DNA of 15,148 nt from Spirochaetaceae bacterium (GTDB taxonomy: Bacteria > Spirochaetota > Spirochaetia > Treponematales > Breznakiellaceae), in contig JAIRMO010000178.1 in the NCBI GenBank assembly GCA_031258625.1, forward strand, positions 1 through 15,148, read 5' to 3'. Every line of letters starts with the position of its first letter. Position 1 is the stretch's first letter. The position numbers and the translations under genes are program-made. Shown here piece after piece: positions 1 to 7,868 of this stretch. The notes under the pieces are model-generated. The model had not been told where the DNA came from and did no database searches. It saw nothing but the letters and a program-made list of their open reading frames with translations.

Positions 1-3000
1 GGCTCCCCGCCTGATCGATGAGGGCGGAGAGATCGGCGTTCCCCTTAAACCGGAGGACGTTGACCATAAAGATATTGAGTTTGTTGATGATATTGGGGGG
101 GAGGAGGTTCCCGTCCACCTCCACCGACAGGGCGGGATAGTTCCGTTCCCGGGCCCAGGGGGTAAAAAGCCCCTCGATAACCCGGCCGATGAGGCAGGCA
201 AAGGGGGAAATGTTCACGATCCCCGAATAGCCCTGCTCCATGGCGGAGGCGGCGACCCCGCTGGATACGGCAATCTCCGAATTGAGTTCCAGGTTGACAA
301 AGTTTTTCTGGGTATTCTCCATGATCTCGTGCATATCGTGGGGGGTTTTGGGAATGAGTCCCGTGGGTTCCAGGATGGAGAGGACCCTCTTTTCTATCGA
401 ATGTTTCCACCACTCCTCGATTTCCAGCTTTTTGAGGTCCCGCCAGGGTTTGGAAAAGAGCCGCCTTCCCGGTTTCCTCAAATTGATGAGTTTTTTCAAG
501 GCGTATTCCCGGACAAAGTCCAGATAGTGGATCCACTCGGAGATCCCCGCGACCTTGACGACGATCCCCCGCTCACTCATCAGGTCCGTGAGTTCCCCCA
601 CGGCGAAATCATCCCGGCGCACGTAGATCTCCCCCACCACAAGGACTTTGGGACAGTCGGTGAGCCGCCGTTTGAGGGGGATCTGCTTCACCTCCTCCGC
701 CACCTGCCGCAATTCCCGCCAGATCCGGGGGGGATCATGCTCCACCGCGTCCATAACCTTACGCCAGGACCTCTCATAGTCCCTCTGGGCCTGTTCCGGA
801 TCCGCGGCCAGGGCTTTGAGGGAGGTCTGGATGTCCTTGAGGTAGTCCGAAAGGACCAAGCCCTTCCACATTTCTTTGGCAAAATTCGGGCCTAATTCGG
901 TGTAGGAATTGTCCGCGGAGAGGATGAAAACCACCACGTTTTCGAGCCGCAGGTCCTTAAAGAGGTTTTCGTAGTACACGTAGTATTGGCCGGTCCGGCA
1001 GGGCCCGGTGGTGATGGGCACAAAGAGGAGGTACAACTCGTCCTTGCGGTACTTTTCGCTGTTAAAAAACTGGAGGGCGCCCCCCAGGACCAGGTGGCTG
1101 GGGACACATTCCTTCCCCGAGGCGTGGGAACGGGCTATCTGTACGGTTTTGGCGGTGGCCACCGGCAGGGCCTCGGCGTTGATCCCCAGGCTCCGCACCG
1201 CGGCGCCCATATATTCGGTGGAAATCGCCCCCATGTTGGACAGGAGTACCTTGACCCGTTTATTGCCCCGGATGGGCGCCTTTTCCCCGGTTTTTTCGTT
1301 TTCTATCCTGAGGTCCTCCCCGCCCCCCGCAGCCGGGTCGTAGACGAAACGCCACCCGTTGTCGTACCGTTCCCCCGCAAGATCGGCCTTCTTGGACCGG
1401 TAGCCGTCGATGATGTCGAGGAAGGCCTCAACCCGGGTATCCACCCCGGCGTCCGCCGAATGGGAGTCCAGTTCCAGCACGAGGAAGGGCTTTTGCCCCA
1501 TTATCCATTTGAGGTAGTGGAGAATAAAGGAGTCCGGGGCGCAGGAGAAGTTGGTGATATAGGTAACGTAGATGTTCTCCTCGTCCTTGAGGAGATTCGC
1601 CGACTTCACATCCTGCTGGCCGTAGTACCAGTACATATTGGGGAAGATCTTCTGTTCCTCAAAGGGGAGGATGTCGAAGGGCACGATGGAATACCCCCGG
1701 GTCGTGAATTTCCGGGGGATCCCCATGTTGGCCTCCGGGGTAAAGGCGTTGTAGGGCCGGCCCAGAACGGCGATCACCGGCCGGTCCGCCTTGCGGGCGT
1801 CCTCCAGGGCCTCCAGCCCCAGTTGCTTCACTGCGGCGAAATAGGCCTTTTGCTTGTCCAGGGCCGCGGCAAAGGCCGCCCTGGTCTCCCCCTCCCCGAT
1901 ACCCAGCCGCCGGGTCATCTCCATAAAAAGCTCCAGGGCCTTGGCCTCCCCGAACTTGAAGCTCACCACCAGGGGGAGGAAACGGCTCTTGTCCACATCG
2001 GGGAAGGCCTTCTCGATATAGTAGGGAAGGCTCTGGGTGATGGGGCAGAAGTTGGCGTGGACCTCCTCCTCGTAACTGGGCATATCCCTGAAATGGGGGA
2101 GGAACACGTAGTCCGCCCCCTTGTCCAGGCAGTCCTGGACCGCGCCGTGGGCGATCTCCGCGGGGAAGCAGTAGGTGGACTCCGCCCGGGCCACCCCTTC
2201 ATGGGCCACCTCGGTGGAGAGAAAGGTCCGGATCCCCAATTCGTGGAAGAACCAGGAGTACAGGGGATAGAGGGTATGAACCGAAAAGGCCCGGGGAATA
2301 CCGACCACAAAGTCCCGCTTTGCGGTTTCCTTTTCTCCGGCAGCGGCTTCCGCCGGCGCGGGGACGGGGGCGGCGAATTCCTCAAAAAGCATACGCTGGC
2401 GTTTTTCCACGTAATCGAAGATCGGCGCGCCCGCGGACTGCACGTCCACCGCCTTCCGCATATTGGTATACTTGTTGCACCGCCCCCCGAACATATACTT
2501 GTGGCCGTTGACGTTGAGGACCTGGATAGGGCAGCGGTTATCACAGGAACGGCAGGTAAAGACCCGCTCGTAAGCGATTTCCCGGGTGATGAGGTCGTCG
2601 ATATCCACGATCCGCTCCCCCAAGAGGCCCTCGGCGTTTTTGCGTTTTGCCAGGAGGGCCACCCCGAAACAGCCCATCAGTTCCGGCGAGGGGGGGACCA
2701 GGATCTCCTTGTCCAGCATCATGGCAAAGGCCAGGGGGACCGCCACATTTTTGGCTACCCCCCCCTGGAGGAAGATCTTCCCCCCGATGGTCCGGTTCCC
2801 CACCACCCGGTTCAGGTAGTTGGCCACGATGGAACAGGCGATCCCCGCGGTGATGTTCTCCCGGGACGCCCCCTGCTGAACCGCCTTGCGGATGTCCGAG
2901 TTGATAAAGGCGGAGCAGTGTTCCCCGAATTTGCAGGGGGCGTCCGCCCTGAGGGCGATGGGGCCGATGTCTTTGGCGCTGTGGATGGAGAGGTCCCCGG

Positions 3001-4342
3001 AGGCGGATTCCTCCAGGAAGGAGCCGGTTCCCGCGGAACAGGCCTCGTTCATGGCGTAGTCGATGGGGACCGAATTCTTGAGGAGCACGTACTTGGCGTC
3101 CTGGCCCCCGATCTCGAAGATGGTCTCCACCTCCGGGTCGAAGTAGGTGGTCCCCACGGAATGGGCGATGATCTCGTTGTAGACCCCGGGGGTTTCCAGG
3201 AACACCCCCAGGATCTCCCGGGAGGAGCCGGTGGTGGATACCAGGCGGATATCGATCTTTTTATCCCCCGTATCGGCGACGATCTTCTCCTGGATGAAAG
3301 CTAAGCACTCCTTGAGGGCCTTGACCGGGTCCCCGTGGGTCCGGCCGTAGTGGCTGGCCACGATCTCGTCGGTCTCCATGTCCACGAGGCACGCCTTGGT
3401 GGTGGTGGAACCCCCGTCCACCCCCAGGATATAGCGCCGGTCCGGCCGGACCTTGCCGCCGCTCTTGTCGAAGGTCCTGACCTTCCCCTCCCAGTCCGCC
3501 AGGGCCCCCAGGGCGCCGAAGCGGACCGCGTTGGGTTTGAGGAGCCGGTCCCCCCGGGGCAGGGGGCTCCCCGATTCCGGGGCCAGCACCGCCGCGCCCA
3601 GGGCCTCAAAGACCGCCGCCGTTTCGGGGATGATAAATTCGATGTGGGGGGCCTTTTCCCGGATAAAACGGATGATATGCCGGTTCAGCGTGATCCCCCC
3701 GGTCAGCACCACCCGGCCGGAGTGTACCTTGGCCCGCTTGAGGAAGTCGATGACCTTGACGGCCATCACGTCCGAAAGGGAGAGGACGATGTCGTTCTTG
3801 GTGGCCTCCCGCTTGTTCAGACGGTGGGTACAGTCGCTTTTCATAAACACCGAACACCGGGTGGAAAGGGGGTAGACCTTGGCATCGTCCGGCACCAGGT
3901 CGATATCCTCCAGGGTCATATCCATCCGGGCAAGCTGCTGTTTGAGGAATTCCCCGGTCCCGGAGGCGCATTTGTTCCCGGAAAAGTTGTTGATGATCTT
4001 GCCCCGGTCATCCAGGGAGTAGACCACCAGGTCCTCCCCCCCCATGCTGACCACCGCGTCGGCCTTGACTTTCAAGGCCCGGAGGGCGGCCTCCACACAG
4101 AGGGGCTCCAGGGTACCGGCGGCGTCAAACATGAACCGGCCCTCGTTCCCCGTTACCAGGGTGGGGATGCCCTCGCCCACGGCGCCTTCGGCGAGAAGCC
4201 GCCGTACCGCCGCGGCAAAGTCCCCCTCGTGGGGGATCGCCGCATCCCATACCACCCGGCTTTCCGCTGCCGGTGAACCCTCTGTCTCAATTACCACCAT
4301 CTTCAAACTGGTGGATCCGATATTTATACCTAACGACCGCAT
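1..4342 (-). CDS. Giant acyl-CoA dehydratase activase-like protein (two BcrAD/BadFG ATPase domains + DUF2229 + HgdB-like region), C-terminus outside window
   Basis: One uninterrupted minus-strand frame of 1447 codons starts at ATG 4342 behind GAGAGGTG and runs off the window. Two ASKHA/BcrAD-BadFG activase domains are seen: residues about 4-265 (phosphate loop GINIGSTSLK, cluster-type cysteines C125 in NKCASGTG and C163 in RCSVF) and about 304-565 (GVDGGSTTTK, C435 in NEACSAGTG, C476 in HCSAF). A CxxCx3C motif follows (C597, C600, C604) with C622 in GGRCNKY, then a DUF2229-type region from about 677 and a C-terminal part like the 2-hydroxyglutaryl-CoA dehydratase D component, with C1079 (GKECVPSH) and C1115 (GPCRTGQY). 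Known family members use ATP hydrolysis and a [4Fe-4S] cluster to push low-potential electrons into a dehydratase or reductase. The substrate of this fused type is unknown to me. Separate alpha/beta dehydratase subunits are not visible in the window. Cytoplasmic. Family is sure; role is inferred. Confidence 0.93.
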   Translation of the reverse strand, partial: MRSLGINIGSTSLKMVVIETEGSPAAESRVVWDAAIPHEGDFAAAVRRLLAEGAVGEGIPTLVTGNEGRFMFDAAGTLEPLCVEAALRALKVKADAVVSMGGEDLVVYSLDDRGKIINNFSGNKCASGTGEFLKQQLARMDMTLEDIDLVPDDAKVYPLSTRCSVFMKSDCTHRLNKREATKNDIVLSLSDVMAVKVIDFLKRAKVHSGRVVLTGGITLNRHIIRFIREKAPHIEFIIPETAAVFEALGAAVLAPESGSPLPRGDRLLKPNAVRFGALGALADWEGKVRTFDKSGGKVRPDRRYILGVDGGSTTTKACLVDMETDEIVASHYGRTHGDPVKALKECLAFIQEKIVADTGDKKIDIRLVSTTGSSREILGVFLETPGVYNEIIAHSVGTTYFDPEVETIFEIGGQDAKYVLLKNSVPIDYAMNEACSAGTGSFLEESASGDLSIHSAKDIGPIALRADAPCKFGEHCSAFINSDIRKAVQQGASRENITAGIACSIVANYLNRVVGNRTIGGKIFLQGGVAKNVAVPLAFAMMLDKEILVPPSPELMGCFGVALLAKRKNAEGLLGERIVDIDDLITREIAYERVFTCRSCDNRCPIQVLNVNGHKYMFGGRCNKYTNMRKAVDVQSAGAPIFDYVEKRQRMLFEEFAAPVPAPAEAAAGEKETAKRDFVVGIPRAFSVHTLYPLYSWFFHELGIRTFLSTEVAHEGVARAESTYCFPAEIAHGAVQDCLDKGADYVFLPHFRDMPSYEEEVHANFCPITQSLPYYIEKAFPDVDKSRFLPLVVSFKFGEAKALELFMEMTRRLGIGEGETRAAFAAALDKQKAYFAAVKQLGLEALEDARKADRPVIAVLGRPYNAFTPEANMGIPRKFTTRGYSIVPFDILPFEEQKIFPNMYWYYGQQDVKSANLLKDEENIYVTYITNFSCAPDSFILHYLKWIMGQKPFLVLELDSHSADAGVDTRVEAFLDIIDGYRSKKADLAGERYDNGWRFVYDPAAGGGEDLRIENEKTGEKAPIRGNKRVKVLLSNMGAISTEYMGAAVRSLGINAEALPVATAKTVQIARSHASGKECVPSHLVLGGALQFFNSEKYRKDELYLLFVPITTGPCRTGQYYVYYENLFKDLRLENVVVFILSADNSYTELGPNFAKEMWKGLVLSDYLKDIQTSLKALAADPEQAQRDYERSWRKVMDAVEHDPPRIWRELRQVAEEVKQIPLKRRLTDCPKVLVVGEIYVRRDDFAVGELTDLMSERGIVVKVAGISEWIHYLDFVREYALKKLINLRKPGRRLFSKPWRDLKKLEIEEWWKHSIEKRVLSILEPTGLIPKTPHDMHEIMENTQKNFVNLELNSEIAVSSGVAASAMEQGYSGIVNISPFACLIGRVIEGLFTPWARERNYPALSVEVDGNLLPPNIINKLNIFMVNVLRFKGNADLSALIDQAGS

Positions 4343-4379
4343 AACACCTCTCAAGAAGGGGAAATAACAACCTCAAGGC

Positions 4380-4632
4380 GGTTCCAAAACCCCCTGACCC
4401 GAGGGGACCATACCCTTGAAACCGCAATCTAAATTTAAGAAAAAACAGGTTTGAGACCTATTTTTTCAATACCGGTTCTCAAAACCAATCGAATTTTAAA
4501 ACCGGCCCAATCAACAAAAACTCAGAACTATCTGAACCGGTTTCAAAACCCGGCTCCAAAAAAAACGGCCCGGAACCTACTTTTTCTCTTAAATCTAAGG
4601 CTGCTGTTTCAAAACCGAAGTTTTGAAACAGC
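4380..4632. repeat. Cluster of degenerate CCGGTTTCAAAACC-like motifs in the activase upstream gap
   Basis: Between the activase and rubrerythrin genes a short motif recurs in variant forms: GGTTCCAAAACC (4380-4391), TTGAAACCG (4416-4424), GGTTTGAGACC (4448-4458), CCGGTTCTCAAAACC (4472-4486), TTTTAAAACCGG (4494-4505), GAACCGGTTTCAAAACC (4534-4550) and the two arms of the 4603-4632 hairpin. Most copies are imperfect palindromes. The same motif returns in the 9.4-9.7 kb gap. No coding potential is seen in this 464-base gap. Function unknown: decayed small repeats or protein-binding sites are both possible. Confidence 0.6.
4603..4632. repeat. Perfect 13-bp inverted repeat (hairpin)
   Basis: GCTGTTTCAAAAC (4603-4615) is exactly complementary to GTTTTGAAACAGC (4620-4632), with a CGAA loop. 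It is the most regular member of the local motif cluster. Neither flank has a strong T run, so it is not a convincing intrinsic terminator. It lies 261 bp upstream of the activase start. Confidence 0.75.
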
Positions 4633-4650
4633 CTCATCTTACTTAATTTT

Positions 4651-4684
4651 AAAATAAAAATATAGAGGCTCTTCGAGCCTCTAT
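4651..4684 (-). terminator. Intrinsic terminator downstream of the perR-rbr unit
   Basis: Read on the minus strand, ATAGAGGCTC pairs perfectly with GAGCCTCTAT around a GAA loop (4662-4684), followed by ATTTTTATTTT (4661-4651). This is a 10-bp stem plus U-rich tail about 120 bp after the rubrerythrin stop. It probably ends the perR-rbr transcript and separates it from the activase gene. Confidence 0.75.
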
Positions 4685-4774
4685 GGAACAGCGCATGGAT
4701 CCGCCCTCCGGCGCGGTATTTTTAAGGGCGCTTTATTTCAATGAAGATTCGTTCATAGGAAATTTATACTCATT

Positions 4775-4799
4775 GGTTCCGGGGTATTCTCCCGGAACC
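4775..4799 (-). terminator. GC-rich hairpin directly after rubrerythrin stop
   Basis: GGTTCCGGG (4775-4783) pairs with CCCGGAACC (4791-4799) over a 7-nt loop, only 7 nt beyond the rubrerythrin stop. The minus-strand tail (AATGAGTATAAATTT) is a poor U tract, so it may be a weak terminator or a 3'-end stabilising hairpin backed up by the stronger terminator at 4651-4684. Confidence 0.5.
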
Positions 4800-4806
4800 T
4801 GGGGGA

Positions 4807-5346
4807 TTAGAAGTACCGCTTCAACAATCCCTTAAAACCGGCACAGTGACGGGCTTCGTCCCGGGCCATTTCATGGACCGTATCGTGGATGGCGTCATAC
4901 CCCCGTTCCTTCGCCCGCTTTGCCACGTCAACCTTACCGGCACAGGCGCCGTGTTCCGCCTCAATCCTGAGTTCCAGGTTCTTTTTGGTACTGGCGGTGA
5001 TAACTTCCCCCAGGAGTTCCGCGAATTTGGCGGCATGTTCCGCTTCCTCAAAGGCATACCGCTTGTAGGCCTCGGCTACTTCGGGATATCCCTCCCGTTC
5101 CGCCACCCGGCTCATGGCCAGGTACATCCCCACTTCGCTGCATTCCCCGTTGAAATTGGCCCGGAGGTCATCGATAATATCCTGCTCAACCCCCTTGGCG
5201 ACCCCGACCACATGCTCCGCGGCAAAGGCCGCCCCTTCAACCTGCTCCTTGAATTTTGACGCCGGAGCCTTGCAGGTAGGACAAGACTCGGGAGGCTGAT
5301 CCCCGGTGTGAACGTAACCACATACCGTACAAACCCATTTTTTCAT
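4807..5346 (-). CDS. rbr: Reverse rubrerythrin (N-terminal rubredoxin domain + diiron ferritin-like domain)
   Basis: The 179-residue product begins [15 protein letters not shown]. The rubredoxin-type FeS4 cysteines C6, C9, C22 and C25 are at the N-terminus, ahead of a four-helix diiron domain whose ligand motifs are visible ([34 protein letters not shown]). This is the 'reverse' order seen in clostridial reverse rubrerythrins, which reduce H2O2 and O2 using NAD(P)H via partner reductases. Expected in the cytoplasm. The start at 5346 is preferred over an in-frame ATG at 5361 because GGAGAG lies 7 nt before it, while the upstream ATG has no Shine-Dalgarno. It follows perR by 51 bp on the same strand, so it is probably co-transcribed with perR and induced when PerR is oxidised. 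No dedicated rubredoxin reductase is in the window. Confidence 0.93.
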   Translation of the reverse strand: MKKWVCTVCGYVHTGDQPPESCPTCKAPASKFKEQVEGAAFAAEHVVGVAKGVEQDIIDDLRANFNGECSEVGMYLAMSRVAEREGYPEVAEAYKRYAFEEAEHAAKFAELLGEVITASTKKNLELRIEAEHGACAGKVDVAKRAKERGYDAIHDTVHEMARDEARHCAGFKGLLKRYF

Positions 5347-5353
5347 TTTAACA

Positions 5354-5359
5354 CTCTCC
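5354..5359 (-). promoter_or_regulatory. Ribosome binding site that fixes the rubrerythrin start
   Basis: GGAGAG on the minus strand is followed by 7 nt and ATG 5346. It overlaps the alternative ATG at 5361-5359, which has only A/T-rich sequence before it. This favours the shorter 179-residue product. Confidence 0.75.
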
Positions 5360-5397
5360 ATTCATTTAAAAAATTACAACGGCATAAGCCGCGGTTT

Positions 5398-5868
5398 TCA
5401 TATAAAAATCCGGTACATCCCCCTGGCTTTTTCAAGGGGATACTGTTCCGCGCAAGAACCGCAGAGGCCGTAAAAAACGGTCCAACGGACATCCACGCGG
5501 AAACATTCCCGATCTCCCCCGAACCTGCCCCGGAGGGGCATAGGCCCCCAATCCAGGAGGGCGGTGAATGTTTTGGGATCCGGACAGGGGAGATCTACCA
5601 CCCGGCCGCAATGGCGGCACACCAGATGGGGATGGGGTTCTATGTCCCCGTCAAACCGTTCCTCCCCGTTCACAACACCCAGGGAAACCACTAACCCTTC
5701 CTGTCGGAAAACGTTGATGTTCCGGTATACCGTACCCAGGGAAAGGTCGGGGATCACCGGCTTTAGCCGCTCGTACACCCACTGGGCGCCGGGATGGGAT
5801 AGGGTGGACCGAATAACCTCCAAAATGGCATCCCGTTTTTTGCTATGTTTCCGTTCAATTGGGATCAT
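5398..5868 (-). CDS. perR: PerR-type peroxide-sensing Fur family repressor
   Basis: 156 residues: an N-terminal winged helix (LSLGTVYRNINVFRQEGLV at 42-60) and a C-terminal metal/dimer domain. All five residues matching the Fe/Mn regulatory site of B. subtilis PerR are present: H25, D73, H79, H81 and D92. The structural zinc pairs C84/C87 and C136/C139 are also present. Having Asp rather than Glu at the D92 position favours PerR over Fur. In PerR, H2O2 oxidises metal-site histidines and releases DNA. The N-terminus is about 12 residues shorter than in B. subtilis, while the D92-C136 stretch is about 12 longer. The next gene is a peroxide-reducing rubrerythrin, supporting the role. The ATG sits inside a palindrome with no Shine-Dalgarno (see operator). 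PerR versus another Fur subclass is inferred from residues. Confidence 0.87.
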   Translation of the reverse strand: MIPIERKHSKKRDAILEVIRSTLSHPGAQWVYERLKPVIPDLSLGTVYRNINVFRQEGLVVSLGVVNGEERFDGDIEPHPHLVCRHCGRVVDLPCPDPKTFTALLDWGPMPLRGRFGGDRECFRVDVRWTVFYGLCGSCAEQYPLEKARGMYRIFI

Positions 5869-5900
5869 ATTTTAATAATAATAACTATTATTAAAATATG
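5866..5900. promoter_or_regulatory. Perfect 15-bp inverted repeat, putative PerR operator covering perR promoter and start codon
   Basis: CATATTTTAATAATA (5866-5880) is exactly repeated in inverse at 5886-5900 around a 5-bp spacer. The core resembles the AT-rich Fur/PerR box type. The first three bases are the perR start codon and the repeat covers the -10 element, so a bound repressor would block transcription. Autoregulation by PerR is inferred. Confidence 0.75.
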
Positions 5901-5903
5901 CAA
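5869..5903 (-). promoter_or_regulatory. perR promoter placing the transcript start at or near the ATG
   Basis: On the minus strand TTGCAT (5903-5898), 17 nt, TATTAT (5880-5875), then six bases to the perR ATG. With usual -10 to start spacing, transcription would begin at or within a base or two of the A of the ATG, giving a leaderless message. No Shine-Dalgarno is present. An alternative pair (TTGAAA further upstream with TAATAA) would give a short leader that also lacks a Shine-Dalgarno. Confidence 0.55.
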
Positions 5904-5947
5904 GAGAAATTTTCAAAAAATTTGAATTTATGAGCCTGTCCCAAAGC

Positions 5948-6838
5948 CTAAAGAGCGGCCCGGCGTTCAGCCTCCGCCGCTTCCTTTTCAAGGTCTATGG
6001 CGCGGAAGATCTCCGCAGAACGCCGGTAGGCGGCAAGGGCCTCGTCCCGGCGGGCGGCCTTTTTATACACCTCTCCCATGGCAAGCCAGTCCATACCCAG
6101 GCCGTAACTGTTTTCCGCCCGGCGGTCCAGGACCAGGGCCTGGGAAAGGGCCTCCAGGGCGGGGCCGTACCGGCCGGAAACGGACCGGACCGAGGCGATG
6201 AGGTACCAGTCATAGGCGGCCAGTTCCAGATACCGCTCCTGTTCGTGGATAACCAGGGCTTTTTCCAGGGCGTTTTCCGCTTCGGTCCAGCGGCCACGCT
6301 CCTTTTCGGCAAGGCCGATGACGGTCCATCCCAGGGCGCTGTTGAGCTTATCCGACTTTAACCGGACCAAATCTTCGGTTACCGCGGCGATAATCTTCTC
6401 CGGGGCGGCGCTGTCTTCGCCCAAAATCAGCGCGGCCCTGGCCATGTGGATCCGGCCGGCCGCGGCCAGTTCCCCCTCTCCGGCCCGTTCCGCCTCCGCC
6501 AGGGCGGCGTTCCAGAGGGCCCGGGCTTCTTCGATACGGCCCAGGGAGAAAAGGACGTTCCCCTGGGAAAGCCAGACCCGGATCAACAGGGGCGGCCGGT
6601 CGGTACTGGCGGCAAGGCGCCGGGCCTCCCCCAAAAAGGTAAGGGCCCCCTCGTAATTCCCCCGTTCCGCCGCCCGGTTGGCCAGATTAAGCTGGGTTTC
6701 GGTCTCATTCCTGACCGTGAACAACTCCGCCGGGCGTTTCGGCGCCGAGGAACAGGAACCCAGGGCCCAGAAAACCAGGAGAAAAAACAAAACGATTCCC
6801 GGGGGGCTGCCGGCCCTTTCCTCAAATTTTTTTTTCAT
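5948..6838 (-). CDS. TPR-repeat lipoprotein of the MCE operon
   Basis: 296 residues from ATG 6838, chosen because AGGAGG (6850-6845) lies 6 nt upstream; the adjacent ATG 6841 is only 3 nt away. The N-terminus has a basic start, a hydrophobic run (about 15-27) and a lipobox LGSC with the lipidated cysteine at C29, so it is exported and membrane anchored. The rest is alpha-helical tetratricopeptide-like repeats (for example GNYEGALTFLGEARRL, GRWTEAENALEKALVI, GRYGPALEALSQALVL, ARRDEALAAYRRSAEI). It begins 22 bp after the MCE gene and is the last gene of that operon, suggesting a periplasmic or outer-membrane scaffold for the transporter. No MlaC- or MlaA-type sequence is recognisable. The TPR and lipoprotein calls are sound; the partner role is inferred from position. 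Confidence 0.85.
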   Translation of the reverse strand: MKKKFEERAGSPPGIVLFFLLVFWALGSCSSAPKRPAELFTVRNETETQLNLANRAAERGNYEGALTFLGEARRLAASTDRPPLLIRVWLSQGNVLFSLGRIEEARALWNAALAEAERAGEGELAAAGRIHMARAALILGEDSAAPEKIIAAVTEDLVRLKSDKLNSALGWTVIGLAEKERGRWTEAENALEKALVIHEQERYLELAAYDWYLIASVRSVSGRYGPALEALSQALVLDRRAENSYGLGMDWLAMGEVYKKAARRDEALAAYRRSAEIFRAIDLEKEAAEAERRAAL

Positions 6839-6860
6839 CATACGCCTCCTGTTATTCCCC

Positions 6861-7868
6861 TTAAAAGGATATATCCCGGGGGCTGGTCCCATTACTTTGG
6901 ACTTCAACCGGAGGGGGAACCCCGTTTTTCAGGAGGGGGTTGTTCAAAAGGGAGGTAAGCACGTCTTCGGCGCTTTTGAGCACGTCCCGTAATTCAGCAA
7001 CTATCCCCGGTACCTGGGCAGGCAAAACGGCGGTAGTTTTTTCCAGGTTCCGCAGGGTTCCCGACACGGATTGAAGGGAGGACTCCAGGTTTTTATACAC
7101 CGAACCTTCCGTATCAAGGACCGTAGAAATCAACCCCTCCGGTTCAACTAATTGAGCGGACAGGGTTTCCAGGTCGCCGCTTATCTTTTTTATATCCCCC
7201 AAAATGGGTTCCAGGCTCACGTTCACCATTTTATCTATCCCCCCCAGGGTACGGCCCAGGGAGGTTTTATCGGTTCCGGCAACCGCTTCTTTTACCTCCA
7301 CCAAAACATCATCCAGATCGTGTAAAATCACATTAAGCTCCGGGAGGAGCGTCGTATTGAATTGGGTCAGGACCCCGTCGACCATGGCCAAAAGCCGGGT
7401 TATGTTGTCATCCCGGGTAGGCGCCCTGGCCAGCCCCATTTTGATAAAATTTGCCGCCTGGGGGGAGTTCACCACCGGCACAAAATCCCCTTCTTCCAGC
7501 GGATCCGTCCCCAGGCCGGGATAAAAGAGGAATTGATTCCCCAGGCCGATGGGGCTGACTATAAGCTCCACCAGTGACCCTTGCCTGACCCGGCTTACAT
7601 ACTTATCATAAATAGAAAAGGTTACCTCCACCTTGTCCTCATCGGTAAGCCCAAAGGATTTTACATTCCCGATGGGAAACCCCTTGTATTGAACTACCAT
7701 ATTATTCCCCAGTCCCGAAGCCGAATCCAGGTAGGTTTTGAAAAAATAGTCCTTGGCGAACCACCGTTGTTTGGAACCGATCATAATAATCACAAAAACC
7801 AGGACAACCAGGGCGATAATAATAAAAAACCCGACGATTTGGTCCGCAAAGCGTATTTTAAATTTCAT
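6861..7868 (-). CDS. mlaD: MCE-domain (MlaD-like) substrate-binding protein of lipid ABC transporter
   Basis: 335 residues. A short cytoplasmic start (MKFKIRFADQ) is followed by one membrane helix (about 11-31) and then a single MCE domain (about 40-120; YLDSASGLGNNMVVQYKGFPIGNV and the SPIGLGNQFL segment). A long helical periplasmic region (about 145-310) and a polar tail complete it. MCE proteins form hexameric rings on a permease-ATPase core and carry phospholipids or other lipids across the periplasm. The long helical tail recalls MCE proteins that form needles or tunnels rather than compact E. coli MlaD (about 183 residues). Its ATG overlaps the stop of the ATPase gene by four bases (ATGA), implying translational coupling. 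Confidence 0.92.
   Translation of the reverse strand: MKFKIRFADQIVGFFIIIALVVLVFVIIMIGSKQRWFAKDYFFKTYLDSASGLGNNMVVQYKGFPIGNVKSFGLTDEDKVEVTFSIYDKYVSRVRQGSLVELIVSPIGLGNQFLFYPGLGTDPLEEGDFVPVVNSPQAANFIKMGLARAPTRDDNITRLLAMVDGVLTQFNTTLLPELNVILHDLDDVLVEVKEAVAGTDKTSLGRTLGGIDKMVNVSLEPILGDIKKISGDLETLSAQLVEPEGLISTVLDTEGSVYKNLESSLQSVSGTLRNLEKTTAVLPAQVPGIVAELRDVLKSAEDVLTSLLNNPLLKNGVPPPVEVQSNGTSPRDISF

Noticed and set aside
986-3304. 772-codon plus-strand open frame opposite the activase gene
   Set aside because: It is antisense to an intact, motif-rich gene and exists because GC-rich codons of that gene rarely make stops on the other strand. The protein is low-complexity Gly/Pro/His-rich with no recognisable domain.
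3335-4276. 313-codon plus-strand open frame opposite the activase N-terminus
   Set aside because: Same shadow effect; no ribosome binding site or domain.
4451-4657. 68-codon plus-strand frame in the motif-rich gap
   Set aside because: It consists of the repeated CCGGTTTCAAAACC motifs and A-rich runs, with no ribosome binding site.
5370-5392. Attenuator between perR and rbr (CGGC/GCCG then T-rich on minus strand)
   Set aside because: The stem is only four base pairs, too weak to call.
6842-6907. Longer start for the TPR lipoprotein
   Set aside because: It overlaps the mlaD end and would put extra residues before the signal peptide; AGGAGG supports ATG 6838.
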